45,451 nt of DNA from positions 1 through 45,451 of the forward strand of contig CAKSEO010000021.1 of the NCBI GenBank assembly GCA_934446565.1, written 5' to 3'. The translations under genes and the position numbers were made by a program. Origin of the DNA: an uncultured Oscillospiraceae bacterium. Lineage in GTDB: Bacteria > Bacillota > Clostridia > Oscillospirales > Ruminococcaceae. Positions 29,547 through 39,885 of the stretch are shown piece by piece; the first letter of the stretch is position 1, and each line of letters opens with the position of its first letter. The notes beneath the pieces were generated by a model that was not told the origin of the DNA, did no database searches, and saw only the letters and a list, made by a program, of their open reading frames with translations.

Positions 29547-29792
29547 ATGTTCAAGGCAAGAACCGCAGACGGACGCAACAACATATCGGGGCTGATGGTA
29601 AAAGAACTCCGCAAAGCGCTCCAAATCTCACAGCGTGAGCTTTCAGACAGATTGCAGGTCGTAGGTCTGGATATCGACAAGAACGCAGTCCAGCGTATAG
29701 AATCCGGCGAGAGATTTGTGACCGACATAGAAATTATAGCATTAAGTAAATGCTTTAACGTGACCGTCAACAATCTGCTCGGAATCAAGTGA
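29547..29792 (+). CDS. XRE-family transcriptional regulator
   Basis: An 81-residue helix-turn-helix protein: LRKALQISQRELSDRLQVVG followed by IDKNAVQRIESGERFVTDIEI. It ends with the common FNVTVNNLLG motif. The ribosome binding site is AGAGGT. It is divergent from the 72-residue regulator and convergent with the next XRE gene. Confidence 0.85.
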   Translation: MFKARTADGRNNISGLMVKELRKALQISQRELSDRLQVVGLDIDKNAVQRIESGERFVTDIEIIALSKCFNVTVNNLLGIK

Positions 29793-29797
29793 ATATG

Positions 29798-29829
29798 AAA
29801 AGGCGCAGCTATGTAAAGCCGCGCCTTTT
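29798..29829. terminator. Bidirectional terminator
   Basis: AAAAGGCGC (29798-29806) pairs with GCGCCTTTT (29821-29829) between two convergent XRE genes. Confidence 0.8.
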
Positions 29830-29830
29830 G

Positions 29831-30139
29831 CTATTTTGCAAGGTCCCGTATGATTGCTGAGATGTTGTCGAGCTGTTCGCTGTCCAGCTTTTTAAGGTTC
29901 TCGACCACTTCTTGAATCTTTTCCGGATTCTTGTTTTCCGCGTCGAAAAACTCACCAGGCGTGATGTTCAGGTATTCGCATATATAGAAAAATCCCGTCA
30001 TGGACGGCAGTGCCTTGCCATTTTCAATATTATTGATGTAGCTGGCATTCTGCCCGATCGACAGGCTCATGTCCCTTGCCGATACTCCCTTTTCGCCACG
30101 GAGCTGCGCCAGACGAAGCGAGAACTCCTTTTCCGTCAT
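29831..30139 (-). CDS. XRE-family transcriptional regulator
   Basis: A 102-residue regulator with helix-turn-helix LRGEKGVSARDMSLSIGQNASYINNIENGKALPS (recognition part: DMSLSIGQNASYINNIENG) and a C-terminal helical region of about 35 residues ending in SAIIRDLAK. The ribosome binding site GAGGTGAT lies in the loop of a perfect 7-bp hairpin (ATATCAC / GTGATAT, 30143-30160), which could act as an operator or a translational control element. Confidence 0.85.
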   Translation of the reverse strand: MTEKEFSLRLAQLRGEKGVSARDMSLSIGQNASYINNIENGKALPSMTGFFYICEYLNITPGEFFDAENKNPEKIQEVVENLKKLDSEQLDNISAIIRDLAK

Positions 30140-30142
30140 TCA

Positions 30143-30160
30143 ATATCACCTCTGTGATAT
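30143..30160 (-). promoter_or_regulatory. Hairpin around a ribosome binding site
   Basis: Perfect arms ATATCAC (30143-30149) and GTGATAT (30154-30160) enclose the start of the GAGGTG ribosome binding site of the XRE gene starting at 30139. Confidence 0.5.
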
Positions 30161-30404
30161 ATTTTATCCTACACGATAGCATTTTATATGTGAACAATTC
30201 CGTAATTAATATTGAAATGCGTGATACAATATGCTATAATATGATTGAATATCGGATTTGATATCTTACAAGACGGAAAAATGAATATCGAGCGAAACTG
30301 TGTACTTATTGATACAGAAACCTACAAACAGTATTCTGCTCCCTAAAAGCAACAATTTTCGCACTCACAAGGTGTTATAATAAACAAAACAGGAGGAATA
30401 CACA

Positions 30405-31702
30405 ATGAAACACAAATTATTTTCTTTTTCAGCAATATTAGCGGCAATCCTTTCGCTTACTGCCTGCGGTTCGGGAGAATCTGCGGCAGATGTGAATTAT
30501 TCTGAAATCGCTGCTTCTGACGGCAGTCTGGTTTTCACAACATCTTCTACGCCCGAAATATCGATTGAGCCGTCCGTTGAGCCAATAATTCCGTCCTCCG
30601 AGATAACCGAAGAAACTACGACCGTTCCGATAACGGAATTTACAACGATCACCTCATCGACCGAAACGGTAATCACCGTGCCTGCTCCGGAACCGTCAGA
30701 ATATCAGGAGCTTAAAGTGCATTTCCTTGACGTGGGACAGGGCGACAGCTGTTTTATCGAGCTTCCCAACAAAGAAACCATGCTCATCGACGCAGGTGAA
30801 AGCGAATACGGCGACAGCATTGTAACCTACATATATGGTCAGGGTTATGATACGTTGGATTATGTTGTAGCTACCCACCCTCACGCTGACCACATCGGCG
30901 GCATGGCGGACGTGCTGAATACGTTCAATATCAGGAATTTCTATGCTACATCGTTCACAACTACGACCCAGACATACGAGCGTATGCTGGACGCAGTCGA
31001 GAACAGCGGCGCGGCAGTTCATGAGGTAATGGCTGGCTCGGTTATCCTTGATGAGCCGGAGCTTCTGGTGGAGGTAGTTGCTCCGAAAACTCTCGGCGAT
31101 GACAGCAACAACAGTTCCGTGGTAATCAAGCTGACATACGGCGAGAACAAATTTTTTTCACCGGAGACGCTGAGAAATCCGAGGAGGACGACATCGGGAG
31201 CAACATCAAATGCGATGTCCTGAAAGTCGGACATCACGGCTCCGCTACCTCGTCATCTGCTAATTTCCTCAAAAAAGTTGACCCGACATACGCTGTGATA
31301 AGCTGCGGAATGGGCAACAAATACGGACACCCAACTGACGAGGTGCTGGAACGCCTGAACAGCCGAAACATCAAGGTTTTCCGTACCGACCTGCAAGGCA
31401 CGATAGTGTTCACCTCTGATGGAAAGAACATCAGCGTTGATAAACAGCCGAGTGCGTATCAGCCGCCAGTCCAGACTACTGCCACAACTACCCAGGCAAC
31501 TTAGACCACCATTCAGACGACCGCTGTGGAAGTTCAGCCGGTTGGAACACAGTACATTCTGAATACCAACACAAAGAAGATACACTATCCCAGCTGCTCG
31601 GCGGTCAAGCAGATGAAAGATTCAAACAAAGCGTACACTGAAAATTTTGACGGGGCTGTTGCCAGCGGGTATGTTCCCTGCAAGAAGTGCAATCCTACCT
31701 GA
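30405..31702 (+). pseudogene. ComEC/Rec2-like metallo-beta-lactamase lipoprotein, broken
   Basis: The intact gene would encode a secreted hydrolase. It has a lipoprotein signal (ILSLTACGSG), a Ser/Thr/Pro linker and a metallo-beta-lactamase domain starting LKVHFLDVGQGDSCFIELP (in part VHFLDVGQGDS) with THPHADHIGG. KVGHHGSATSS follows in another frame. A C-terminal Ada-like segment (HYPSCSAV...YVPCKKC) closes it. The frame breaks in a T7 run at about 31151-31157, where one more T would restore it, and an in-frame TAG stands at 31502-31504 before the Ada-like part. Two separate lesions make a pseudogene likely, though the T-run could also be a sequencing or phase-variable site. The ribosome binding site is AGGAGG. 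Confidence 0.8.
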
Positions 31703-31720
31703 CTTTGAACATTAATATAA

Positions 31721-31756
31721 TAAACGCCTTGCACAGTAAATTCTGCAAGGCGTTTA
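31721..31756. terminator. Bidirectional terminator
   Basis: A perfect 13-bp stem (TAAACGCCTTGCA / TGCAAGGCGTTTA) between the metallo-beta-lactamase pseudogene and the GNAT fragment. Confidence 0.82.
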
Positions 31757-31766
31757 TTGATATATG

Positions 31767-32653
<887 letters not shown>

Positions 32654-32661
<8 letters not shown>

Positions 32662-33592
32662 AGCAAACAAACAGACGATATGCCGTGTACTTATGGAACT
32701 TGCTGAGAACGACCCTTGCATAACCGTAGTATGCTCTGATTCACGCGGATCAGGTTCAATGGCTGAATTTGCGAACAGGTTTCCGGATCAGTTCATTGAG
32801 GTCGGTATTGCAGAGCAGTCGCTGGTTTCCGTGTCTGCCGGGCTTGCGGCAGCAGGAATGAAACCAGTAGCGGTATCTCCTGCCTCATTCCTTTCAACAC
32901 GCTCTATGGAGCAGGTAAAGGTTGACTGCGCTTATTCGCACAACAACGTTAAATTACTCGGTATCTCCGGGGGAATATCCTATGGCGCGCTTGGAATGAC
33001 TCATCACTCCACTACGGACATCGCGGATATGGCGTCGATACCTGGAATGAGGGTGTACCTGCCTTCCGACCGTATCCAGACAGAATGCCTTATGCGGTCC
33101 CTGATGGGCGATAGTGAACCTGCATATATCCGCACAGGAAGAAACGCGGTCGATGACGTATACGATGAAAACTGCTGTTCCTTTGATATGGACAGAGCTT
33201 CAGTAGTCCGCGAGGGCACTGATCTTGCAATAATAGCCTGCGGTGAAATGGTGCTTGCTGCAAAGCGTGCCGCCGAAGCGCTCGGAAGATCCGGGATAAG
33301 CGCAGCGGTTTTCGATATGTACTGCGTAAAGCCTATCGACCGTGAGGCAGTAATAAAAGCTGCCCGGACAGGACTTGTCATTACGGCAGAGGAAAACGTT
33401 GCAATAGGCGGAATGTGGAGCATGGTGTCGCAGATAATAGCCCGTGAATGCCCATGCAGGGTGATAAATCTTACGCTTCCTGACGAGCCTGTGATAACCG
33501 AAACGTCAAAAGAGATATTCAGCTATTACGGGCTTGATGCAGATGGTATAGTATCAGCGGCTGCTGAAGCATTGAAGGAGCAACAGTTATGA
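32654..33592 (+). CDS. Transketolase C-terminal subunit
   Basis: The pyrimidine-binding and C-terminal half of a split transketolase. Visible segments are DPCITVVCSDSRGSGSM, QFIEVGIAEQSLVSVSAGLA (with the catalytic Glu of the GIAEQ motif), GALGMTHHSTTDIADM and a C-terminal YCVKPIDREAVIKAA. At 312 residues it is full length. It overlaps the truncated partner gene by eight bases and the kinase gene by four, so the three formed one operon, probably for a pentose or sugar alcohol. The gene itself looks intact, but its partner subunit is truncated. Confidence 0.85.
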
Positions 33593-34363
33593 ACAGGCAG
33601 GACATATGCATTCTGTCGATAGACCAGTCCACTCAAGGAACAAAGGCGCTTGTATTTGACAGTTCCGGCAAGCTGAAAGCACGCGCGTATAAATCCCACA
33701 GGCAGCTGGTAAACGAAAAAGGCTGGGTCGAACATAATCCGGAGGAGCTGCTGTCAAACGTGGCGGAGGTCTGCCGGGAAGCAATAAGCAAGGCGGACGT
33801 TTCTTCCTCAAGTATAGCTGCAGTAGGAATAACAAATCAGCGCGAAACTACTCTCATGTGGAATCGCGTTACTGGAAAACCTATTGCTAACGCAGTTGTA
33901 TGGCAGTGTTCGAGGGCAAAAGAAATATGTCAGCGAAAGGAAATCGCCTCTTTTGGTGAACGAATAAAATCGCGTACCGGACTTACTCTGTCCCCGTTTT
34001 TCCCTGCCGCAAAAGCTGCATGGCTGATGGAGAATATTCCGGAAGCGCGAGAACTCTCCGAAAATGGAAGATTATGCTGTGGGACTATCGATTCGTGGCT
34101 TATATATTCGCTGACCGAGGAAAGGAACTTTTTCACTGATGTTTCCAATGCGTCCAGAACACAGCTTTTCAATATACGGACGCTCCAATGGGATAATGGG
34201 CGCTGCGTTCGCCGCAGGCATATCAGCCGGAATATACGATAGCAGCTCTGTATACGATGCAATAAAATACAAAGTATATTCTCCTCGAATAAGCGAGGAA
34301 CTTCGCAGAGAAAAATACTCGGGCTGGCAGAATGCAATACATCAGGTGCTGGCTCATAATTAA
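33589..34363 (+). pseudogene. FGGY carbohydrate kinase with internal deletion
   Basis: The first ~200 residues are a normal FGGY/glycerol-kinase-like N-terminus: ILSIDQSTQGTKALVFD, AAVGITNQRETTLMWNR and NAVVWQCSRAKEIC. At about 34190 the frame jumps to the last ~55 residues of the same kind of kinase (GAAFAAGISAGIYDSS to YSGWQNAIHQVLAHN), now in the +1 frame. The middle ~250 residues, including the ATP-binding domain, are missing. The result is a deletion pseudogene. The start at 33589 follows AGGAG and overlaps the upstream stop. Confidence 0.82.
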
Positions 34364-34365
34364 CA

Positions 34366-34397
34366 ACAGCCTGTCAACAAGATAGTTGGCAGGCTGT
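34366..34397. terminator. Bidirectional terminator
   Basis: ACAGCCTGTCAAC pairs with GTTGGCAGGCTGT (one wobble), followed by AATTGTTT, between the kinase pseudogene and convergent lacZ. Confidence 0.75.
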
Positions 34398-34437
34398 AAT
34401 TGTTTCTGCAATTCTGAAATCTATCAGCAGGTATCAC

Positions 34438-37400
34438 TTATACTGAACCGATGAAAATCTCAAATCCCAAATGATATGTTTTTCTTCCGATATTAAGAGA
34501 TTCATCGAGCTGGCTGCTCCAAGCCATATCACTGCCTATCTGACTGTGCGCAGCGTCGATATGGAAATATACCTCCGGAGTTCTGGCTATTTCGTGGTCG
34601 TGAGCCGCATTGCAGGCACTAATGGGATAATGATGTGCGTCAAAGTGGAATGGCGACATTCCTGTGAATCTGATAATTCGGCTTTCAGAGCGAAATTCTG
34701 TCCATCGGCAATCCTCATGACCGCCGTTTTCTGAAGGCGGGTTATATTGAAATTGAAGATCGGAAACATTACTGCTGTAAATACCAATAGGAGTGCATGA
34801 TTTACGGTCTGGATAGTTTTCGTTTTCTCCCCGACCATAGTATGAGAGCTTTTCAAATCCCCCAGGAATGATCAGTTCAAGCCCGATTCTCGGCAAAAGT
34901 TTTGGTAACACAGACACGGTATATTCTGTTGTGAGTGTTCCATCTTCGTTGATCATATATAGCAGCTTTGCATTGCCGAAGGGTTTTCCTGATACCGTAT
35001 ATGTGTGTTCAAACAATACGACTGCCGATTTTTCATTTCTCATGACGCCGTTAAAAACAACATCAGTAGAAAGTTTGTCCGCAATGTGATATTCATCATA
35101 TGCGCCCCAGTTTGGGCAACAGTCTATTCCGCTGCGCGGCCGGGAAAAGCATGGCCTTATGGAGTTTTCAAGGCATAAAAGGTTATCGTATGCGACGGAA
35201 AGGATTTCAGAAGTCTGTTTAGATATGAAGTATCTGTATTTGCTGATGTTGATCGTCAGGATATCCGTATCATCATACATATAAAGCGGATACTGCATAC
35301 GCGGAGCGCTCTGTCTGTAATTATATCCATTCAGTTCAAACTGGCTATGGATAACAATATCACCATCTTCGGAATACCACTGTTTCTCTTTTTCAGATAC
35401 AATAAAATCAATATAGTATTCACAACCGTTTCTTCGTTCGAAAGAAATGTCGGGAGTTATTTCCTTTGAACAGCCTGGCATTATTTCAGGCATATTGAGC
35501 TTTTCTTCTGAAATCACATACCCATTTTCTTTTATCTGCATAAGTACGGAAAAATCGCTCATAGGTCTGGTAGACGATTTATTAATAAAAATATAGCGCC
35601 CTTCGTATGGATAAGTCCTTGACCATGCAGTGCTTTCTGGCTCTTTGATCTGTATTGGAGAATATGTATGCCTTACTTCGCAGGCAACCGGTTTCCATGT
35701 AAGGTCTGGCATGACAATGCCGTTATTGGTCATATACGGCGGGTTATCTTCATCTGTATAGTCCTCGTTGAAATCACCACCGTAGCCATAAAAAAGTCTG
35801 CCATCGTCTGTATGTGCGATAAGACTTTTATCCTGCCAGTCCCATATATAACCGCCTTGGAATCTCTGGTATTTATCAATGAGATCGTTGAACTTGTATA
35901 ATCCACCACCGCTGTTGCATATCTGGTAAAGATATTCAACCATAATTATCGGGCGATCATCAATTATATCGGCAGCCATTGTTTCAATCGAACTTATTGG
36001 AGCATACATATTGCCACGAATATCAGATATGTTTTTCGGAGGTCCACCTGCCTCATACTGACATAATCTGTCCTTGTCATACTCTTTGATAAATCCATAC
36101 ATTGCAGCATGCGATGCTCCGAATCCGCTTTCATTTCCCAAAGACCATGAGTAAATCGATACATGATTTTTAAATGTCTGAACCATACGGACTGCTCGTT
36201 CGAGATATAGTGATGAATATGAGGGATCATGCGAGAGTTCTCCCGCCATGCCATGAGTTTCAAGATTGCATTCACAGATAAGAAGAAGACCGTATCTATC
36301 GCACAAACGATACCATTCCGGACAGTCAGGATAATGGCAGGTACGAACGGAATTGATGCCAATTCGTTTCATTTCCTTTATTTCTTTTATCATATGTTCC
36401 GTGCTGACAGTTCTTCCATCAGGGCAGTGTTCATGACGGTTCACTCCTTTAACTATCAGCCTTTTGCCGTTAAGATAAAGAATCCCATTTTTGATCTCAA
36501 GCTTTTTGAAACCTATATCCGCGGCTTCGATATCAACCGTTTTGCCATCTGCATCTATAAGCGACAGAACTATTTTGTACAAAAACGGCGTTTCAGGCTC
36601 CCATAGCTCAACGCTGTTCAAATGGAGATTCAGTCTTGCTGTGTGGGCTAAAGGAGACTCTATATTCCGGTATCCTGCAAATGCATTAACATCAGACGTA
36701 TTCTCACATATGAGTGTATTGTTCCTGTAAATCTCAGCTCTGACACTATGATCCGCATATCCGTCGGCCTTTGTTACAGAGACATCAACGCATACTTCTC
36801 CGCTGAATGAATGTAAATCTGGAATGGCAGAAATTTTATAGTCTTCTATCGAAATACGCGGTTTGACGATTATCTGTACATTCCTGTATATCCCGGACAG
36901 ATACCAATAGTCCTGATCTTCAAAATAAGTTGATGTTGCAAATCTTGTGACCATAACAGATATCAGATTTTTGCCTGAAACAACAAATGGTGTAATATCA
37001 AATTCGGATGGCAGTTTGCTGTCCTCTGAGTAGCCGACAAATTTTCCGTTTATCCACAAATAATAAGCTGTTTCAACGCCTTCAAAATAAATGCAGACTT
37101 TTTTCGAATTGATGTCGTCCGGGAGCTCAAACCATTTTCTGTAACAGCCAGTGGGATTGTGTTCAGGAATGACAGGCGCATTATAGGCTTTCACCCCTGT
37201 TTTTCCGGTGATGACGGCACAGTGTTTGTTTGCCTCAAGAGACCATGGGTAGTGCATATTCGTATAAATCGGAGAACTAAAGCTCTGTGTTTCCCAGTTG
37301 CCAGGTACGGTTATGCTTTCAGTAAACCCATCAAAATCCGTTTTATAGAATTCTGGTGCTTTTTCGGGCGATTCATAAATTGCAAATTCATATTTGCCAT

Positions 37401-37533
37401 TTAGAGATATCACGTTTGAAGAAGAATCACTTTTTAAAGCCTTGTTTGTGTTCTCGAAAGCGTAAAGCGGCGAATGAGAGGATTTCCTGTTCCATGATGA
37501 TATATCCTTTGAAGTGTGAAAAATAAGATCCAT
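34438..37533 (-). CDS. lacZ: GH2 beta-galactosidase (LacZ type)
   Basis: A large cytoplasmic glycoside hydrolase family 2 enzyme (1031 residues) that cleaves lactose and other beta-galactosides. The sugar-binding domain holds YTNMHYPWSLE and NPTGCYRKWFELP; the TIM barrel has RHEHCPDGR, CECNLETHGM, the acid/base Glu in SWSLGNESGFG and the nucleophile Glu in PIIMVEYLYQICNSGGGL (quoted PIIMVEYLYQICNS). The C-terminal domain contains CPNWGAYDEYH and ends DMAWSSQLDES. All domains of the E. coli-like enzyme appear to be there. The gene is visibly richer in A/T than its neighbours, a hint of horizontal origin. It has its own strong promoter and AAGGAGG site. Confidence 0.95.
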   Translation of the reverse strand: MDLIFHTSKDISSWNRKSSHSPLYAFENTNKALKSDSSSNVISLNGKYEFAIYESPEKAPEFYKTDFDGFTESITVPGNWETQSFSSPIYTNMHYPWSLEANKHCAVITGKTGVKAYNAPVIPEHNPTGCYRKWFELPDDINSKKVCIYFEGVETAYYLWINGKFVGYSEDSKLPSEFDITPFVVSGKNLISVMVTRFATSTYFEDQDYWYLSGIYRNVQIIVKPRISIEDYKISAIPDLHSFSGEVCVDVSVTKADGYADHSVRAEIYRNNTLICENTSDVNAFAGYRNIESPLAHTARLNLHLNSVELWEPETPFLYKIVLSLIDADGKTVDIEAADIGFKKLEIKNGILYLNGKRLIVKGVNRHEHCPDGRTVSTEHMIKEIKEMKRIGINSVRTCHYPDCPEWYRLCDRYGLLLICECNLETHGMAGELSHDPSYSSLYLERAVRMVQTFKNHVSIYSWSLGNESGFGASHAAMYGFIKEYDKDRLCQYEAGGPPKNISDIRGNMYAPISSIETMAADIIDDRPIIMVEYLYQICNSGGGLYKFNDLIDKYQRFQGGYIWDWQDKSLIAHTDDGRLFYGYGGDFNEDYTDEDNPPYMTNNGIVMPDLTWKPVACEVRHTYSPIQIKEPESTAWSRTYPYEGRYIFINKSSTRPMSDFSVLMQIKENGYVISEEKLNMPEIMPGCSKEITPDISFERRNGCEYYIDFIVSEKEKQWYSEDGDIVIHSQFELNGYNYRQSAPRMQYPLYMYDDTDILTINISKYRYFISKQTSEILSVAYDNLLCLENSIRPCFSRPRSGIDCCPNWGAYDEYHIADKLSTDVVFNGVMRNEKSAVVLFEHTYTVSGKPFGNAKLLYMINEDGTLTTEYTVSVLPKLLPRIGLELIIPGGFEKLSYYGRGENENYPDRKSCTPIGIYSSNVSDLQFQYNPPSENGGHEDCRWTEFRSESRIIRFTGMSPFHFDAHHYPISACNAAHDHEIARTPEVYFHIDAAHSQIGSDMAWSSQLDESLNIGRKTYHLGFEIFIGSV

Positions 37534-37558
37534 ATGATCCTTACCTCCTTTTTAAATT

Positions 37559-37587
37559 ATTATAACACAGCAAAATCATATTGTCAA
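37559..37587 (-). promoter_or_regulatory. lacZ promoter
   Basis: Minus-strand TTGACA (37582-37587) and TATAAT (37559-37564) with a 17-base spacer form a full-consensus promoter 26 bases before the start codon. No operator palindrome is evident. Confidence 0.85.
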
Positions 37588-37609
37588 CGCGGAGTTATTG
37601 AAATGAGTG

Positions 37610-37635
37610 AAGGCTCCCGACCGGTCAGGAGCCTT
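37610..37635 (-). terminator. Terminator of the binding-protein fragment
   Basis: AAGGCTCC pairs with GGAGCCTT just beyond the stop of the solute-binding gene; the T-tract is weak. Confidence 0.55.
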
Positions 37636-37644
37636 TCATAGTTC

Positions 37645-38535
37645 TTAGCTATTTTCTGAAATTTCCTTGTTGATGTCGTCAATACGAGCCTGAATGGGAG
37701 CAAAGTTTGTTTCTCTCAGCTGTGTGCTTGTCTGATCTCCCTGGAGATAAACATACTTTGTAAGCTGTTCAACATTTGACTCGGACGTGTCGTTGCTTGA
37801 GATATCGCTTCCGAGACCGTTCTTGAAATCGAATATCGGAGTGATAGGACTTGTTCCGTCAAGTTTGGTGAGAGAGTTGATAAAATCAAGATTTTCCTTC
37901 GACCAGTTATACTTTTCCATGTACTGCTTTGTTGCCGCCTCAGCTGTATCCGGGTCAGCAGCGGTTGTCGCGCAGCAGTCTATCCATGCGGCTACACCGT
38001 CTGCGTAATCGCTGCCCTTGCACCACATAAGGGAATCCTGCTTCATGAAGTGATAATACTTGTCGGCCTGCGGGTCTCTCGGGAACGGAACGACCTTTAC
38101 TTCATCGTCTGCCCATCCGAACTTTTCCACGAATGGAGAGATCGTATTTTCATATACCCATGTTCCTCCGTCAGCCCAGAACAGTGTATCTCCGCTTGCC
38201 CATGCTTTCGGGTTCGTAGACCAGTTGTTGAGCTCATGCCTCGGATACCGCAGATTCTCTTTCTGAAGTGTTGCCAGCAGATTTTCAGCTCTTTCAACAT
38301 TGGGAGAGTACATATTGTTGATTATCTGAGTGCCATCGTTTCCGACCAGCGGAGTGCCTGTCGATGTCAGAAACTCATTTTCCGGGTGATATCCGTCTAT
38401 TGCGAACTTGCCGTCGCCGCTGTTCTGGAATGCGCGCGCAAGCGAAAGGAACGTATCCCAGGTCCAGTTTCCTTGTTCGGAATGGATATCGAATACATGA
38501 GGGAGTCCATGCATGGATTTTTCAAATTCCGTCAT
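37645..38535 (-). pseudogene. Sugar-type solute-binding protein, 5'-truncated
   Basis: The C-terminal ~297 residues of a family-1 extracellular sugar-binding protein: GNWTWDTFLSLARAFQNSG, GDTLFWADGGTWVYEN and VVPFPRDPQADKYYHFM. Homology begins at TEFEKSMHGLPHVFD, which is internal in the family; the signal peptide and first ~150 residues are absent. The break lies within about 15 bases of the acetyltransferase stop codon. No ribosome binding site is present, so it is probably not expressed as a working importer subunit. Confidence 0.75.
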
Positions 38536-38548
38536 GCCCACTGCCTGC

Positions 38549-39124
38549 CTATTCTGGAATATCATTTTCAATATCCCTGATTTTCTTCGCCGGGACGCCA
38601 CCAACCACGCAGTTGTCCGGCACATCGTGGATCACGACGGCTCCTGCGGCGATGACCACATTATTGCCGATGGTCACGCCGGGGAGAATGGTGCAGTTAC
38701 CGCCGATCCACACATCGTTTCCGATGGCAATCGGCTTTCCGATACCAAGGTGTTCTCTGCGCCCCTTTGGCGTGAGCGGATGGTTGACCGTGGTAATGAG
38801 CGTGTTCGGCCCGATCATCACATAATCCCCGATATACACCGGCATAATGTCAAGAATGGTCACATTGTAGTTGGCAAGGAACTGGTCGCCTACATGGATA
38901 TTCTTACCGTTGTCGCACATGAAGCCAGGGCAAAGGCACACATCGCGCCCAACAGAGCCAAAATACTTTTGTATCAGCTCTGCCTGTTCCGTTTCGGCTG
39001 CGTCCTTATCCTGCATCTGCCGCAGTTCACGGCAGAAACGAATTGCATTCAGCTTTCTTCCGTTGACGCCTGCATCCCAGAAGTCATAGTAAAGACCGGC
39101 GTCCAGCTTTTCTTCTTCCGTCAT
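38549..39124 (-). CDS. Maltose-O-acetyltransferase-like sugar acetyltransferase
   Basis: A left-handed beta-helix acetyltransferase of the maltose/galactoside O-acetyltransferase group (191 residues). It has an N-terminal Maa-type helix segment (EEEKLDAGLYYDFWDAG), the hexapeptide repeats ITTVNHPLTPKGRREHLG (with the catalytic His) and IGNDVWIGGNCTILPGVTIG, and the end VPDNCVVGGVPAKKI. It transfers acetyl groups from acetyl-CoA to sugars. It follows the AlkZ-related gene by ten bases on the same strand. Confidence 0.92.
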   Translation of the reverse strand: MTEEEKLDAGLYYDFWDAGVNGRKLNAIRFCRELRQMQDKDAAETEQAELIQKYFGSVGRDVCLCPGFMCDNGKNIHVGDQFLANYNVTILDIMPVYIGDYVMIGPNTLITTVNHPLTPKGRREHLGIGKPIAIGNDVWIGGNCTILPGVTIGNNVVIAAGAVVIHDVPDNCVVGGVPAKKIRDIENDIPE

Positions 39125-39134
39125 TATAGATCCC

Positions 39135-39809
39135 TCATTTCATCAGTTTCAAAAGTTGTGTTTCTTCCACATTTCGCAGAACGCTTTTCAGATGAGCGAT
39201 AATGCGCGCCTTTGACTCTTCCGGTTCTTTTCCGTAAGCCGAGGTCACGAGTTCATATCCGAACTGTGCCTCCGGTGTGGTGTACTGCGCCACACCCCAG
39301 CCATATGCACGCCCGAATTTATCCCGCATATAGACAAAATCCCCGATGGTAACATAGGTCTGCATCTGAAGCCGGGTAATTACCGTATCAAAGCCCTTGT
39401 TGCCGTCCTTACAGTAATTGCACAGGGCTTTCAGTTTCTTGGACAGAATAGTCCCGTGCTCTGCGACTGCGTCATAGACCTCTTTGTCCTTGCGGGAGGC
39501 ACGACCATCGTCATAGCGGGCGTCGAAATCATAACCGTTCCTTCTGAAGTTGGCAAAGTCCGGAAACCACTCCCTGCTGATAAAACCGGCTTTGCCGCCA
39601 AAGAACCTCCCATAAGCGCATTGACCGCTCCGTGCAGCCGGACCTTTCCACTCCCATGGACCATCTGCTTCATCGGAGAACCAAAGCTCAGGCGGGCAGC
39701 ATTCCTCCACGGAAAAGCCGGGAATCGCGCCTGCGAAAAATGGCAGGAAACCAAGTTCTGTTGTAAGGGAAATGATGTCCGCGGGACTGCGCAGCGTTTG
39801 GAGTCTCAT
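39135..39809 (-). CDS. AlkZ-related hypothetical protein
   Basis: A 224-residue protein. It resembles short Clostridial proteins distantly related to the AlkZ/YcaQ winged-helix DNA glycosylases, with the segment SPADIISLTTELGFLPFFAG near the N-terminus and a Trp-rich SDEADGPWEWKGPA stretch. A YVTIGDFVY segment follows and a helical C-terminus ends it. I cannot identify catalytic residues. It is probably co-transcribed with the downstream acetyltransferase gene (ten-base gap). The name rests on recall of the family and is moderately uncertain. Confidence 0.55.
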   Translation of the reverse strand: MRLQTLRSPADIISLTTELGFLPFFAGAIPGFSVEECCPPELWFSDEADGPWEWKGPAARSGQCAYGRFFGGKAGFISREWFPDFANFRRNGYDFDARYDDGRASRKDKEVYDAVAEHGTILSKKLKALCNYCKDGNKGFDTVITRLQMQTYVTIGDFVYMRDKFGRAYGWGVAQYTTPEAQFGYELVTSAYGKEPEESKARIIAHLKSVLRNVEETQLLKLMK

Positions 39810-39850
39810 TGCGAATCACTCTTTTCTGCTATTATTATGATTGCCTTAAA

Positions 39851-39876
39851 GGGGAGATTTCGGCTGAAACCTCCCC
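39851..39876 (-). terminator. Terminator of the adh-flavin reductase unit
   Basis: GGGGAGATTT pairs with AAACCTCCCC (one mismatch) after the flavin reductase stop codon, with TTTAAGG following on the minus strand. Confidence 0.6.
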
Positions 39877-39885
39877 ATAAGTAAA

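Noticed and set aside
31502..31504. TAG read as a recoded amino acid
   Set aside because: Other genes of the window use stops normally, and the same gene also carries a frameshift, so decay is simpler.
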